The position numbers and the translations under genes were made by a program. The notes under the pieces were generated by a model, which saw nothing but the letters and a program-made list of their open reading frames with translations, was not told where the DNA came from and did not search any database. A stretch of 64,000 nucleotides of DNA, from positions 868,001-932,000 of the forward strand of contig DASXEW010000003.1 in NCBI GenBank assembly GCA_036489885.1, written 5' to 3'. This DNA comes from Candidatus Baltobacteraceae bacterium (lineage in GTDB: Bacteria; Vulcanimicrobiota; Vulcanimicrobiia; Vulcanimicrobiales; Vulcanimicrobiaceae). Each line of letters begins with the position of its first letter. The first letter of the stretch is position 1. Below, in pieces: positions 42,058-51,356 of the stretch.

Positions 42058-44010
42058 ATGGGTGCGCCGCAATTCGGGTTTCCTGCGGCGATGGGCGCGA
42101 TTGCATCCGGCTTTGCATCACAGCAAGGCGTCTATCGCACGCGTGCATCGGCGATGTTATGGACAGCCGGCGCAATGGCGCTCTCGGCCTTCGTCGGAGC
42201 GCTCGCCGGGCACTCGCTCATGGCGCTCGTCATCGTTACGATGCTCTGGGGTTATGCCTATGGAATCATCGCCAGCCTCGGTCCCGCGGCGACGACGATC
42301 GGAATCAACTCCGTCATCGCGCTGATCATCTTCGGCCATCTGCCTTCGAACGTCGAGCTTGCGGCTCAGAGCGGCGTGCTCGTTTTTGCCGGTGGTCTCG
42401 TGCAGACGTTTTTGCTCGTGAGCGTCTGGCCGCTGCGCCGGTTTTCGGTCGAGCGTCATTCGCTGGCGGCAGCCGCGCGCAATCTCGCGGTTTACGCACT
42501 CGACATCGCAGCGGGCAGAGAAGTCTTGCCATCGTCGCAGCCGCTCGCGAACGTACAACAAGCACTCGCCGATCCGCAGCCGTTCGCGCGACGCGGCGAC
42601 GTCGCGGCGTTTCAGTCGCTGCTCGATGAGCTCAAACGTATTCGCGGCAGTCTGGCGGCGCTCGCAACCGATCGCGCGCTCGGCGGCGATACCGAAGCGA
42701 TCGACGAGCTGATTCAAGGAAGCGCCAAGATTCTCACGGAAGTTGCGGATGCGCTTGATGCAGCGCGCGAACCGGTCGACTCGAGCGGTACGTGGGAACG
42801 TATCAGCTCGGCAGAAGGACGTCTCGAAGCACAGCGCAGCGCGGCGGCGCATGTCCGCAGCGAAGCCCATGCGCTATCTGGACAGCTCCGCTCCGCGTGG
42901 CGGCTTGCGACCTTCCCGGCGGACGCGCCGGTTACCGTCGTCGAACAACGCTCGCTGCTTTCGTTCCGTTTGCCCGCGATCGAGGATACGGTCGAGACGC
43001 TACGTGCAAACCTAACGCAAAACTCGCCGTTCGGGCGGCTGGCGCCGCGCGTTGCGGCCACCCTTGCGCTGGCTACGATTCTGGGCGGCATTCTACCGAC
43101 GCAGCACGGCTACTGGATCGCGATGACGGCCGTTATTCTCTTACGGCCGGATTTTTCGCAGACGTTCTTGCGCAGCATCGGGCGGATCGGCGGCACGCTT
43201 CTGGGCGCGGTATTCGCGACCGTGATCGCAGCGCACGTTCGTCCCGGCGTCGAGACCTACGTTGCGCTGTGCATCGTCTTTGCGAGCATCGGCTACTACG
43301 TATTCAAAGCCAACTACGCACTCTTCACCGTCGCAATTACATCATATGTCGCGTTCGCGCTCGCACTCCTCGGCCAGCCCGAAGCGATGGCATTGCGCGA
43401 TCGCGTCCTAGGCACCGTCGTCGCGGGAGCGCTAGCCTTGATCGCGATCTTCGTATGGCCGACATGGGAAGCGACGCGTGTCCGAACGGCGCTGGCCGAC
43501 TTGATCGAAGGCCAGCGTAAATATTTGCGCGCGGTATTTACCGCCTATCTCGACCCCGCAAAATATTCGGCAAAAGATATCGCGGACGCGCAGCGCACGT
43601 CTTGGAGCCAGCGCGCGAACGCTGAGGCGTCAGTCGATCGAATGCTGGGCGATCCGCACTCGACGCACGCGATCTCGCCGCAATGCGCGCTCGGCGTGCT
43701 CGCCGCATCGCGTCGCATTGGACTCGGAACGCTCTCGCTCAACGCGCACTTCGATCACACCGAGCACGCGACCCGAAGCGGTCTCAAGCCGTTCGCGGAC
43801 GCGCTCGATAGCGCGCTCGAATACGCCGAGTCGGCGTTGCGCGACGCGCAACCGCATGGCGAGCCGCCGCATCTGCGCGAAGCGTATCGCGCGACACAGG
43901 AGCAGATCAGCGCCGATACCGATCCAAACGCTGCCATGCTCCTTGCCGTCGGCGACTCGCTCGTCGACGCGACAAACACGCTCGTCGAACTTGCGAGTAC
44001 CGAGGAGTGA
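42058..44010 (+). CDS. FUSC-family transporter (aromatic-acid exporter-like), start unclear
   Basis: 650 codons from the first ATG. Two halves each with about five membrane spans (FVGALAGHSLMALVIVTMLW...; ATILGGILPTQHGYWIAMTA VILLRPDF, GRIGGTLLGAVFATVIAAHV), separated by a helical cytosolic domain (about 130-310), as in FUSC/AaeB/YccS proteins. Protein-like sequence typical of the family (LDWRFALRSGAGVAIPLIAA) continues upstream of the ATG to at least 41953, but no ATG, GTG or TTG exists in that frame before a stop at 41908. Either a rare start codon is used, the gene was fused or frameshifted, or the first helix is lost. Confidence 0.82.
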   Translation: MGAPQFGFPAAMGAIASGFASQQGVYRTRASAMLWTAGAMALSAFVGALAGHSLMALVIVTMLWGYAYGIIASLGPAATTIGINSVIALIIFGHLPSNVELAAQSGVLVFAGGLVQTFLLVSVWPLRRFSVERHSLAAAARNLAVYALDIAAGREVLPSSQPLANVQQALADPQPFARRGDVAAFQSLLDELKRIRGSLAALATDRALGGDTEAIDELIQGSAKILTEVADALDAAREPVDSSGTWERISSAEGRLEAQRSAAAHVRSEAHALSGQLRSAWRLATFPADAPVTVVEQRSLLSFRLPAIEDTVETLRANLTQNSPFGRLAPRVAATLALATILGGILPTQHGYWIAMTAVILLRPDFSQTFLRSIGRIGGTLLGAVFATVIAAHVRPGVETYVALCIVFASIGYYVFKANYALFTVAITSYVAFALALLGQPEAMALRDRVLGTVVAGALALIAIFVWPTWEATRVRTALADLIEGQRKYLRAVFTAYLDPAKYSAKDIADAQRTSWSQRANAEASVDRMLGDPHSTHAISPQCALGVLAASRRIGLGTLSLNAHFDHTEHATRSGLKPFADALDSALEYAESALRDAQPHGEPPHLREAYRATQEQISADTDPNAAMLLAVGDSLVDATNTLVELASTEE

Positions 44011-44011
44011 C

Positions 44012-45838
44012 TTAGGTTCTCGCTTCGGTTCTCGCGGCTACGACGCGGTTGCGGCCCGCGGATTTGGCGGCGTAGAGCGCTTTGTCTGCCGTTTGCACCA
44101 ACAGATGGGCCGTTTCTCCGTCCTCTGGAAAAATCGCAACACCAAATGACGCCGTAACGCGCCCTACCTTTTGACCGCCTTGCGAGAGTTCGAGTGCACT
44201 AATTGCCTCTCGCATCATGTTGGCGCGTGATGTCGCGAGGTCCAGGTCGGCTCCGGGCATGATCAAGAGAAATTCCTCACCACCGAAGCGTCCCGCGACG
44301 TCGCCTCGGCGCATGGACGTTGCAAGGACATCTGCGACTCCCCTGAGCACGAGGTCGCCGGCTTCATGCCCGAATGTGTCGTTGAACTTCTTGAAGTGAT
44401 CGATGTCGAGCATGATCACGGCGATGGCATTTTTCGAACGGAGCGCACGCGCCAATTCGAGATCGAGCGTTTCATCGATGTAGCGCCGGTTGTATATCGC
44501 GGTCAACGGGTCGCGCACGGATTGCGAGCGCAGTTTCTCGCGCAGGCGCAAGTTGACGAGGGCCAGAGCGATTGTTTCGCTCAAGACATGGACGGTGTCG
44601 GTTTCGTCGCTTTCTTCGGTGCCTTCCAGATAAAGCAAACCAACGGTCTCACTCTGTGCGACGAGCGGCACGCACCAGTGCGTGCTCCCCGCGCCTCCGA
44701 CGATGTGCGCGCACGAGACTTCGATGTGTCCCAGGCCACTGATGTGCTCTTGTCCTCGGCGCAGAGCCCAGCACTCGGCCGGCGTGAACTCCTCGCGACT
44801 GGTGAACGGTCCACTCCACGAGGCTCCCATGTGCAGCAGGTTGTGCGAATTCGCCATGAGGTAGAGCGCGCCGCGTCGTCCGGGCGTAAGCTGCGGTGCG
44901 AAACTTTGGATCACCGACGAGAACTCGTCTTCGTCGGCGCAGGCGGGAAGGCGATCGGCCATGCGTCGCACCAGATTGACGGTCCGCGAATAGATCTCGA
45001 GCGAGCGTGCTTTCCCACGCAGTTCCGTATTGGTCTCCGTCAGTTTCGCTTCGGCCACGTCACGGCGAGTCGCCTCGGATGAGAGGCGTATCGCCATATC
45101 GTTAAAGGCGGTTGCGACGTCCGCGAAGTCATTGACGCTCAGGTTCATGAGATCGATGGCACCGCCTTCGCTTCCCATCTCTTCCAGTGCGCGTTGTAAA
45201 CGAGCCCGCTGCGCGCGAAAAGCGCCCAACGCGAGCGCCGTCGACACAATGACGGCTAGCGCGACGAGCGGGGTTCCAATGAGTGCGATTACGATCATGT
45301 CGGTACGCAAACGCGCTAACCCCTGGTCGATCGTCGCAAGCTCTTGGCTCTCCTGAGTTACGATGGACGCCACCGCCGCGCGCGCCGCATCCATGTCTAC
45401 CTTGCCGCGATCGATCAATGGAATCTCGTGCCGCAGGTTCCAGTGTAGCGAGCGACGGTCGGCGATGAGGATCGCCGCGTCATCCAACTTACGTGCCACG
45501 AGTGTATCCAGCGTTGCGACTTGCGATCGAATCGACAGGTCCGCGCCGGACGAGTAGCGATGCAGATCGCGCATTCCCGCGAGCGCTCGTATGCGTCCGG
45601 AAACATAGGGCTCCATGAAACGCTGATCTCCCGTCAGCAAAAATCCGCGGCCTCCGGTTTCGACATCCTTGAGCTCGGAGATGACGCGATTGGCGGAGCC
45701 GATCGTCTCGCGGGTGTTGCTGCGCAGAGATTCCGCGACGCGCGTTACGTGTAACGCTTGGACCAGCACTGCGCAATAGACGATCAACGTGATCAGCACG
45801 ACCGTCGCGGAGAGCCACAGTCGCGTCGAAAGCGTCAC
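44012..45838 (-). CDS. CHASE3-HAMP-GAF-GGDEF diguanylate cyclase
   Basis: 608 aa, GTG start directly after the leuS stop. TM1 (LWLSATVVLITLIVYCAVLV) is followed by a CHASE3 periplasmic domain (ISELKDVETGGRGFLLTGDQ), TM2 (VIALIGTPLVALAVIVSTAL), a HAMP-like linker, a GAF-like domain (about 290-430) and GGDEF: DPLTAIYNRRYIDETL, DIDHFKKFNDTFGHEAGD, and GRFGGEEFLLIMPG with the active GGEEF. RRGD five residues before GGEEF is an intact I-site, so product inhibition by c-di-GMP is expected. The stop lies 2 bp from the convergent FUSC stop. Confidence 0.93.
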   Translation of the reverse strand: MTLSTRLWLSATVVLITLIVYCAVLVQALHVTRVAESLRSNTRETIGSANRVISELKDVETGGRGFLLTGDQRFMEPYVSGRIRALAGMRDLHRYSSGADLSIRSQVATLDTLVARKLDDAAILIADRRSLHWNLRHEIPLIDRGKVDMDAARAAVASIVTQESQELATIDQGLARLRTDMIVIALIGTPLVALAVIVSTALALGAFRAQRARLQRALEEMGSEGGAIDLMNLSVNDFADVATAFNDMAIRLSSEATRRDVAEAKLTETNTELRGKARSLEIYSRTVNLVRRMADRLPACADEDEFSSVIQSFAPQLTPGRRGALYLMANSHNLLHMGASWSGPFTSREEFTPAECWALRRGQEHISGLGHIEVSCAHIVGGAGSTHWCVPLVAQSETVGLLYLEGTEESDETDTVHVLSETIALALVNLRLREKLRSQSVRDPLTAIYNRRYIDETLDLELARALRSKNAIAVIMLDIDHFKKFNDTFGHEAGDLVLRGVADVLATSMRRGDVAGRFGGEEFLLIMPGADLDLATSRANMMREAISALELSQGGQKVGRVTASFGVAIFPEDGETAHLLVQTADKALYAAKSAGRNRVVAARTEART

Positions 45839-48364
45839 CTACACGACCAGGCTCAGCAGCTTATCTGTGACATAGTGTCGCTTGCGGATCTCACGCCCGT
45901 CGAGATGCGATTGTACGTTCTTGTCGGCCATCGCAAGGGTGACGGCGCCCTCTTCGCTCAGTCCCGGCTCAGCTACAATTCGCGCGCGAATCTTGCCGTT
46001 GATCTGCACGACCAGCGTGATCTCGTCAACGGCTAGCGCTTTGGGATCAACTTCGGGCCACCGCTCGAGATGAACGGAGCGCTCGTAACCCATGCGGTGC
46101 CATAGCTCTTCGGCGATGTGCGGCGCGAACGGCGCGAGCACGAGCGGCATCGTATGCACGGCGTAGTGCACGGCTGGATCGTCGCTCAGTCCGTCGCGCA
46201 GGGCGCCAGCGAGCGCATTGATCAGCTTGTCGAGCTCGGCGACGGTCGTGTTGAAATGGAAACGGCGCGTCATTACTTCGTCGCTTCCGGACTTCAGCGT
46301 CGCGTGGACTTGACGCACGAGATCGCGCTGCAATTTCCCGCGCATCTCGGGTAGGCGATCGACGGGAACTTTGCGAGCCTGCGCGAGCAGCGGTTCACTT
46401 GCGCGCCAGACGCGCGCCAAGAAGCGCACGCGGCCCTGGATGCCGGTTTCGGCCCAATCCATCGTGTCTTCGGGCGGCGCTGCGAACAGCAAGAACAACC
46501 GCATCGCATCGACACCGTGCCGTTCGGCCGTTGCGTCGATGCCGACGACGTTGCCGCGGCTCTTGCTCATCTTCTCGTGGCCTTCCCCGAGCACCATGCC
46601 TTGATTGAAGAGGCGCGTGAACGGCTCGTCGTCCGGCGGGTTGCCGTTCTTCCCTTCGATCCAGCCCATGTCGACGAAAAACATGTAGAAGAATCGGGCG
46701 TACAGCAAGTGCAGCACCGCGTGTTCCGCGCCGCCGATGTATTGATCGACGGGCAGCCAGCGCGAGACGATCTTCGGATCCCAGGCGGCACGTTCGTTGT
46801 TCGGATCGATATAGCGAACGTAGTACCACGACGAATCGAAGAACGTGTCCATCGTGTCGCTCTCGCGACGCGCCGGACCACCGCATTTGGGGCACGTCGT
46901 GTTCATGAAGCGCTCGTCACGCGCGAGCGGCGAGCCTTCTCCGGTGATCGGTACGTCCGGCGGCAGGAGCACGGGCAGCTGATCGTCCGGTACGGCGACT
47001 TCACCGTCGGTCGGACAATAGACGATCGGTATTGGCGTTCCCCAATAGCGTTGACGCGAGATCAGCCAATCGCGGAACTTGTAGTTAATCGTCGACTCGC
47101 CGATGCCGAGCTCGATCATGCGCTGTGTGATTGCGTCTCGGCCATCCGGCGCGGACAAACCGCTGAACGGGCCGCTATTCACGAGGCGTCCTTCCTCGTC
47201 GTCGACGAGGTAGGCTTGATCGGCCGGCGCCTGCGAACCGTCGGAAGGCTCGACGACGAACGTGATCGGTAAACCCATCTGTGTTGCGAAAGCGAAATCG
47301 CGATCGTCGTGCGCGGGGACGCCCATGACCGCGCCCGTTCCGTATTCCGCCAACACATAGTTTGCAACCAAAATCGGTACGCGCTCGCCGGTCAGCGGAT
47401 GAATCGCATCGGCACCGATCGGGATGCCTTGCTTCTCCATCAAGCTCGTTCGCTCGAGCTCCGACTTGCTTTTGAGCGATTGCGCAAAAGCTTCAACTTG
47501 CGCGCGGCGCGCCGGATGAACGTCGAGAATCTTCGCAACGAGCGGATGCTCGGGTGCGAGCACGACGAAGGTGACGCCGTAGACCGTGTCGACCCGTGTC
47601 GTAAATACCGGAATGCGTTCGGATACTCCGTCGACACCGAAGGAAAACGTGCATCCCTCGCTGCGCCCAATCCAGTTGCGCTGCATCAACTTGATGCGAT
47701 CCGGCCAACCTTGGAGTCGATCGAGTCCCGCCAGCAAACGATCTGCGAAGTCGGTGATCTTCAGGAACCATTGCGAGAGCAAGCGCCGCTCGACCGCGTT
47801 TCCGCAGCGCCAGCACTTGCCGTCTTCGACTTGCTCGTTCGCGAGAACGGTTTGATCGAAGGGACACCAATTGACGGGCGCTTCGCGTTTATATGCGAGT
47901 CCCTTCTCGTAAAGCCTCAAGAACAACCATTGATTCCACCGGTAGTAACGTGGCTCGCAGGTCGCAAACTCGCGCGACCAATCGTATCCGGTGCCGAGCA
48001 GCCGGATTTGGCGCTGCATGTTGGCGATGTTACTTTGCGTCCATTCGCCGGGTGGAATGCCGCGCTGAATAGCGGCGTTCTCGGCGGGCAATCCGAACGC
48101 GTCCCAACCGAGCGGATGCAGCACGTTGTAGCCACGCATGCGCATCAAGCGTGCAACGGCGTCACCGAGCGTGTAATTCTTGGCGTGACCGACATGCAGA
48201 TCGCCCGAGGGATACGGCAGCATCTCCATCGTGTAGTACGGAGGCCGTGGGTCATCGAGGCGCGTGGCGTACAAACCGTCGGCTTCCCACCGCTCTTGCC
48301 ATTTGCGCTCGATTGTCCGAAAGTCGTGTCCCTGCGCCGCGTTCGGCGCATGCTCGATTGCCAT
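45839..48364 (-). CDS. leuS: Leucyl-tRNA synthetase
   Basis: 841 aa class I aminoacyl-tRNA synthetase. Signature sites: [20 protein letters not shown] (HIGH-type, with HVGH), [14 protein letters not shown] (KMSKS) and the CP1 editing domain with [16 protein letters not shown] and the TRVDTVYG segment. A zinc-type cluster [20 protein letters not shown] is bacterial LeuS-like. C-terminal anticodon-binding and tRNA-binding regions are complete. Followed immediately by the diguanylate cyclase. Confidence 0.97.
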   Translation of the reverse strand: MAIEHAPNAAQGHDFRTIERKWQERWEADGLYATRLDDPRPPYYTMEMLPYPSGDLHVGHAKNYTLGDAVARLMRMRGYNVLHPLGWDAFGLPAENAAIQRGIPPGEWTQSNIANMQRQIRLLGTGYDWSREFATCEPRYYRWNQWLFLRLYEKGLAYKREAPVNWCPFDQTVLANEQVEDGKCWRCGNAVERRLLSQWFLKITDFADRLLAGLDRLQGWPDRIKLMQRNWIGRSEGCTFSFGVDGVSERIPVFTTRVDTVYGVTFVVLAPEHPLVAKILDVHPARRAQVEAFAQSLKSKSELERTSLMEKQGIPIGADAIHPLTGERVPILVANYVLAEYGTGAVMGVPAHDDRDFAFATQMGLPITFVVEPSDGSQAPADQAYLVDDEEGRLVNSGPFSGLSAPDGRDAITQRMIELGIGESTINYKFRDWLISRQRYWGTPIPIVYCPTDGEVAVPDDQLPVLLPPDVPITGEGSPLARDERFMNTTCPKCGGPARRESDTMDTFFDSSWYYVRYIDPNNERAAWDPKIVSRWLPVDQYIGGAEHAVLHLLYARFFYMFFVDMGWIEGKNGNPPDDEPFTRLFNQGMVLGEGHEKMSKSRGNVVGIDATAERHGVDAMRLFLLFAAPPEDTMDWAETGIQGRVRFLARVWRASEPLLAQARKVPVDRLPEMRGKLQRDLVRQVHATLKSGSDEVMTRRFHFNTTVAELDKLINALAGALRDGLSDDPAVHYAVHTMPLVLAPFAPHIAEELWHRMGYERSVHLERWPEVDPKALAVDEITLVVQINGKIRARIVAEPGLSEEGAVTLAMADKNVQSHLDGREIRKRHYVTDKLLSLVV

Positions 48365-48436
48365 CGTGGTCTTTGTTTGCCTCGCGGCCGCCCGTGCCTG
48401 TCCTTGCCGTCGTCAGCTCCGGCGTGAACGAGGAAT

Positions 48437-48895
48437 ATGATACGGAAAGCGGCCCTCGCGGTTGCCGTTATCGCCATCCTCGCGACCGCCGCGCTCGTTC
48501 GCCCTCCGCGCGCCGCACCCGCGCTCTCGTTTGCTCCGACGAGTGCAGCGGCTTCGGATGCTGCGGCGGTTGCGGCTCGTTCAGAGTGCGCGGTACCGGG
48601 TTGTCATCCTGAGCGTAGCGAGCGCAAGCGAGCGAAGTCGAAGGACCGCCGGAATCGTGCGCATCAGCGCAGATCTCGGCATCACGACAACATCCCACTC
48701 CACCCGATCGATCTCAATCGCGCGGATGCCGCAACGATTGCGCGCATTCCGGGCGTCGGCGATTACCTCGCGCAGCGTATCGTCGAGTACCGCGGATTGG
48801 TCGGCCCGTTCCAAACACTCGACGATCTGGACGATCTCGACGGCATCTCGGCAACAAGGCTCGCAAGCCTTGGGCGATACGTCGTCGTGAGATAG
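48437..48895 (+). CDS. ComEA-like helix-hairpin-helix protein interrupted by a dispersed repeat
   Basis: 152 aa, GAGGAAT before the ATG. An N-terminal signal/anchor (AALAVAVIAILATAALVRPP), a low-complexity linker, and a C-terminal helix-hairpin-helix: PIDLNRADAATIARIPGVGD, YLAQRIVEYR, GPFQTLDDLDDLDGI, as in ComEA DNA receptors. The linker contains GCHPERSERKRAKSKDRRNR, which is the in-frame translation of the repeat at 48601-48647. The reading frame survives. With ComEC core at 40 kb it suggests a DNA-uptake function. Confidence 0.85.
   Translation: MIRKAALAVAVIAILATAALVRPPRAAPALSFAPTSAAASDAAAVAARSECAVPGCHPERSERKRAKSKDRRNRAHQRRSRHHDNIPLHPIDLNRADAATIARIPGVGDYLAQRIVEYRGLVGPFQTLDDLDDLDGISATRLASLGRYVVVR
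48601..48647. repeat. Dispersed palindromic repeat inside the comEA-like gene
   Basis: TTGTCATCCTGAGCGTAGCG, then AGCGCAAGCGAGCGAAGTCG and AAGGACC. It is a longer relative of the element found in the anchor repeats (TGTCATCCCGAGCGAAGTCG AGGGA). The core contains an imperfect inverted repeat (GAGCG...CGAAGTC). Such TGTCATCCTGAGCG...GAAGTCGAAGGA elements are common dispersed repeats in several phyla. Confidence 0.8.
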
Positions 48896-48902
48896 CTATC
48901 CA

Positions 48903-50108
48903 CTAAGCGGGCGCGCCCTCGAATTCACGAACCGCTTTGCTAAGGCGCTCGACGCCCTCGCGAATCACGGGTTCCTTCATTGCCGAAAAATTCAAGCGTA
49001 GTCCGTCGCCACGATCGCGATGCGCGAAGAACGTGCGACCGGGAACGAACACGACGTTATCGCGTGCCGCGACTTCGAACAGCTCATCGGTATTGAGGCC
49101 CGGAATTGTCACCCAGAGAAACATCCCGCCCCCAGGCGTATTCCATGCTGCATCTTTCGGCATCGTTGCGGCGAGCGCACCGATCATCGCATCGCGCCGC
49201 GAACGGTATGCGGCGCGCACGATGTCGAGATGCGTTTGTAGACGCGGCTCGCTGCGCACGAATTCGTAGAGCACGTATTGCGCCCACGGACTGCTGCACA
49301 AGTCGGCGCCTTGCTTGGCTGTCACGAGCTTGTCGTGCAGCGTTTTGTCGCGCGTAACCATCCACGCGACGCGCAGACCCGGCGACGCGATCTTTGATCC
49401 GGTGCCCAGATACGTGATACCGGCTTTCCGTGCGTACGATAGCAGAGGACGCGCCGGACCGTCTGCATCGAAGCAGATCTCGCCGTACGGATCGTCTTCG
49501 AGAATCGGAAGGTCGTGCGCTTCGCAAATCTCGACGATCTTCGGCCGGCGTTCGCGCGCCAGCGTGATTCCGGTCGGATTCTCGAAGTTTGGAATCAAGT
49601 ACAAGAACTTCGGGCGCTTTTTCGCGCCGCGCAGAGCCGTGTCCAGCGCTTCCGGTATGATGCCGTCCGCGTCGGTCGCGACCGTCAGATATTGCGGTTC
49701 GTACGCATCGAAGGCTTGCAGTGCACCGAGATACGTCGGATCTTCAACGACGATCGTGTCGCCGGGATCGATGAGCACACGTGCAAAAAGATCGAGACCT
49801 TGCTGCGACCCGCTCGTCACCATAACGTCGTTCGGTTCGATGTTGCTGCTGTAGCGCGCGTTCATGCGCTGTGCGACCCACGAGCGCAACTCGGGAACGC
49901 CTTCGGTTACCGAATATTGAAACGCCGCACTGCCGCGCTCGGCAACGACGCGATCCTGCGCTTCGCCGAGCTCTTTGAGCGGAAACAGCTCGGCCGCCGG
50001 CAAGCCGCCCGCAAGCGAGATCACTTCAGGCCGTTGCGTGACTTTCAGAATTTCGCGAATCATCGACGGCTGCGATTGCTTCGCGCGTCGCGAGAGCTCG
50101 TGGTTCAT
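48903..50108 (-). CDS. PLP-dependent aminotransferase (fold type I, 2-aminoadipate/MocR-like class)
   Basis: 401 aa from ATG 50108, overlapping the stop of the amidohydrolase (ATGA). VISLAGGLPAAELFPLKEL at the N-terminus, TSGSQQGLDLFARVLIDPGD, IPNFENPTGITL, LEDDPYGEICFD and YLGTGSKIASPGLRVAW (PLP-binding Lys in GSK) are typical of the LysN/2-aminoadipate transaminase group. No HTH domain is attached. The long frame to 50603 is antisense-type overhang into the neighbour. Reaction: transamination of an alpha-amino acid with 2-oxoglutarate; exact substrate open. Confidence 0.9.
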   Translation of the reverse strand: MNHELSRRAKQSQPSMIREILKVTQRPEVISLAGGLPAAELFPLKELGEAQDRVVAERGSAAFQYSVTEGVPELRSWVAQRMNARYSSNIEPNDVMVTSGSQQGLDLFARVLIDPGDTIVVEDPTYLGALQAFDAYEPQYLTVATDADGIIPEALDTALRGAKKRPKFLYLIPNFENPTGITLARERRPKIVEICEAHDLPILEDDPYGEICFDADGPARPLLSYARKAGITYLGTGSKIASPGLRVAWMVTRDKTLHDKLVTAKQGADLCSSPWAQYVLYEFVRSEPRLQTHLDIVRAAYRSRRDAMIGALAATMPKDAAWNTPGGGMFLWVTIPGLNTDELFEVAARDNVVFVPGRTFFAHRDRGDGLRLNFSAMKEPVIREGVERLSKAVREFEGAPA

Positions 50109-50917
50109 GGGCTTTCCTTCGCGCCGATTAGGCGAAGGGCATTCTCGCGAACGATCGCATTTCGCGATGCCGCGCTCAAGCCGAGCGCGTCGATCGCGCG
50201 TAACTCGGAGTCGTAGGGATACGGGACGTTTGGGAAATCCGTGCCGTATACAATACGGTCTGCGTGCGTTTCGACGAGGTTGCGATCGATCTCGAGCGTC
50301 ATCGGCGAATCCGCCGCAAACGCCATGGTTGTATCGAGGTACAAGTTCGGGTAGCGCGCGAGCAGCGCAACATACTTGGCGACGATTTCGCCGCCCATGT
50401 GCGCGACGACGAATCGCAGTCGCGGATGCCGCTGCAATACGCGCTCGACTCGGCTCGGAGCATCGAGGTCCTCGCTCCACGGAATCGGACCGACGTGCGC
50501 GAGGACGAAGCCGCGTTCGCCCAGCCGCTCGTAGACGGGATCGAAGCGCGGGTCCTCGACGTATAGACGCTGCACGTCCTCGTGAATCTTGATGCCGATG
50601 CATCCGTCAGCGAGCGCCGCCTCGAAATCGTCGAGATAATTCGGGTCGTCGAGATGGACCGTCGCCAGCGGCAACCCGTAACCGCGGAGCTCGCGCGACG
50701 TGGCCGCGAGCCAAGCATTGAGCTCGCGCGCCATTCCGGCCCGGTGCGCATAGCTGCAGAAGACGAACCGCTCGACCCCATTTGCGCGCAACACGGCGGC
50801 CACGTCGGCCGGCTCCATCGGCTGGTGCTCCAGCTTCCAGGAGCTGCGCTCGGCGAACCATCGACGGATCGCGGCGAACAGCCGGGGCGGATGGAGGTGG
50901 GTATGAAGGTCGATCAT
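50105..50917 (-). CDS. Amidohydrolase family protein (amidohydrolase-2, TIM barrel)
   Basis: 270 aa from the ATG beginning MIDLHTHLHPPRL, the HxH metal site at the barrel N-terminus. IGIKIHEDVQRLYVED, VLAHVGPIP, RFVVAHMGGEIVAKY and IVYGTDFPNVPYPYDSEL (the catalytic Asp) complete the amidohydrolase-2 pattern of decarboxylase/hydrolase enzymes. The frame continues upstream to 51019 but would cross the PadR gene start. It and the downstream aminotransferase form an operon divergent from padR. Confidence 0.87.
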   Translation of the reverse strand: MIDLHTHLHPPRLFAAIRRWFAERSSWKLEHQPMEPADVAAVLRANGVERFVFCSYAHRAGMARELNAWLAATSRELRGYGLPLATVHLDDPNYLDDFEAALADGCIGIKIHEDVQRLYVEDPRFDPVYERLGERGFVLAHVGPIPWSEDLDAPSRVERVLQRHPRLRFVVAHMGGEIVAKYVALLARYPNLYLDTTMAFAADSPMTLEIDRNLVETHADRIVYGTDFPNVPYPYDSELRAIDALGLSAASRNAIVRENALRLIGAKESP

Positions 50918-50920
50918 CTC

Positions 50921-50960
50921 TTGACGGGCCTTATTAAAAGTATCATTATCTAAATCCGAC
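50921..50960 (+). promoter_or_regulatory. Promoter region of padR, AT-rich intergenic
   Basis: TTGACG (50921-50926) and CATTAT (50944-50949) are spaced by 17 bases and predict a start about 5 bases before the PadR ATG, giving an almost leaderless mRNA. The AT-rich stretch (TTATTAAAAGTATCATTATC) contrasts with its GC-rich surroundings. PadR proteins usually repress their own promoter, and the divergent amidohydrolase gene starts at 50917, so one operator could serve both. No clear ATGT-N8-ACAT site is present. Confidence 0.5.
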
Positions 50961-51344
50961 ATGCCTGCGCCGAAGACGCCCGGGGTTGAAGACGTGCTCC
51001 GGGGGCCTATCAAGAGCAAGACGATCTTCCCGGTCCTGATCCTCCATTTCTTGGACGGTGCACCGGACCACGGCTACGGCCTGATGCAGCGCATTCAAGC
51101 TGTCTGCGACGGACTGCTCGCCGTCAACACGAACACGATCTACCCGCTGCTTCGCCGGCTCGAGGAGCGCGAATTCATTTCCGGCGAGTGGGAACACCCG
51201 ACCAAACGCTCGCGCCGGATCTATTCGATTACTCCGGCCGGACGAGAGCGGCTTGCGCGCATCAAGAGCAACATGCGTCCGTATCTCGACGTGATCTCAG
51301 CGACCATCGACCGGCTAAACTCAGAGCTTTATCAAATCGCATAA
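50961..51344 (+). CDS. PadR-family transcriptional regulator
   Basis: 127 aa. FPVLILHFLDGAPDHGYGLM, NTNTIYPLLRRLEEREFISG and KRSRRIYSITPAGRERLARI make the PadR winged helix-turn-helix with its YPLLRRLE recognition helix. Phenolic-acid or other small-molecule ligands act on relatives. It lies 12 bp upstream of an acyl-CoA dehydrogenase and leads the beta-oxidation operon, so it most likely regulates that operon. Confidence 0.92.
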   Translation: MPAPKTPGVEDVLRGPIKSKTIFPVLILHFLDGAPDHGYGLMQRIQAVCDGLLAVNTNTIYPLLRRLEEREFISGEWEHPTKRSRRIYSITPAGRERLARIKSNMRPYLDVISATIDRLNSELYQIA

Positions 51345-51356
51345 AGGGGAACATCG

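Noticed and set aside
44217-45082. Open frames opposite the diguanylate cyclase
   Set aside because: Antisense shadows of a gene with intact GGEEF, I-site and CHASE3 domains.
48903-50603. 566-codon version of the aminotransferase with a long N-terminal extension
   Set aside because: The first 165 codons are antisense-style overlap with the amidohydrolase frame; the ATG at 50108 with ATGA coupling fits family length.
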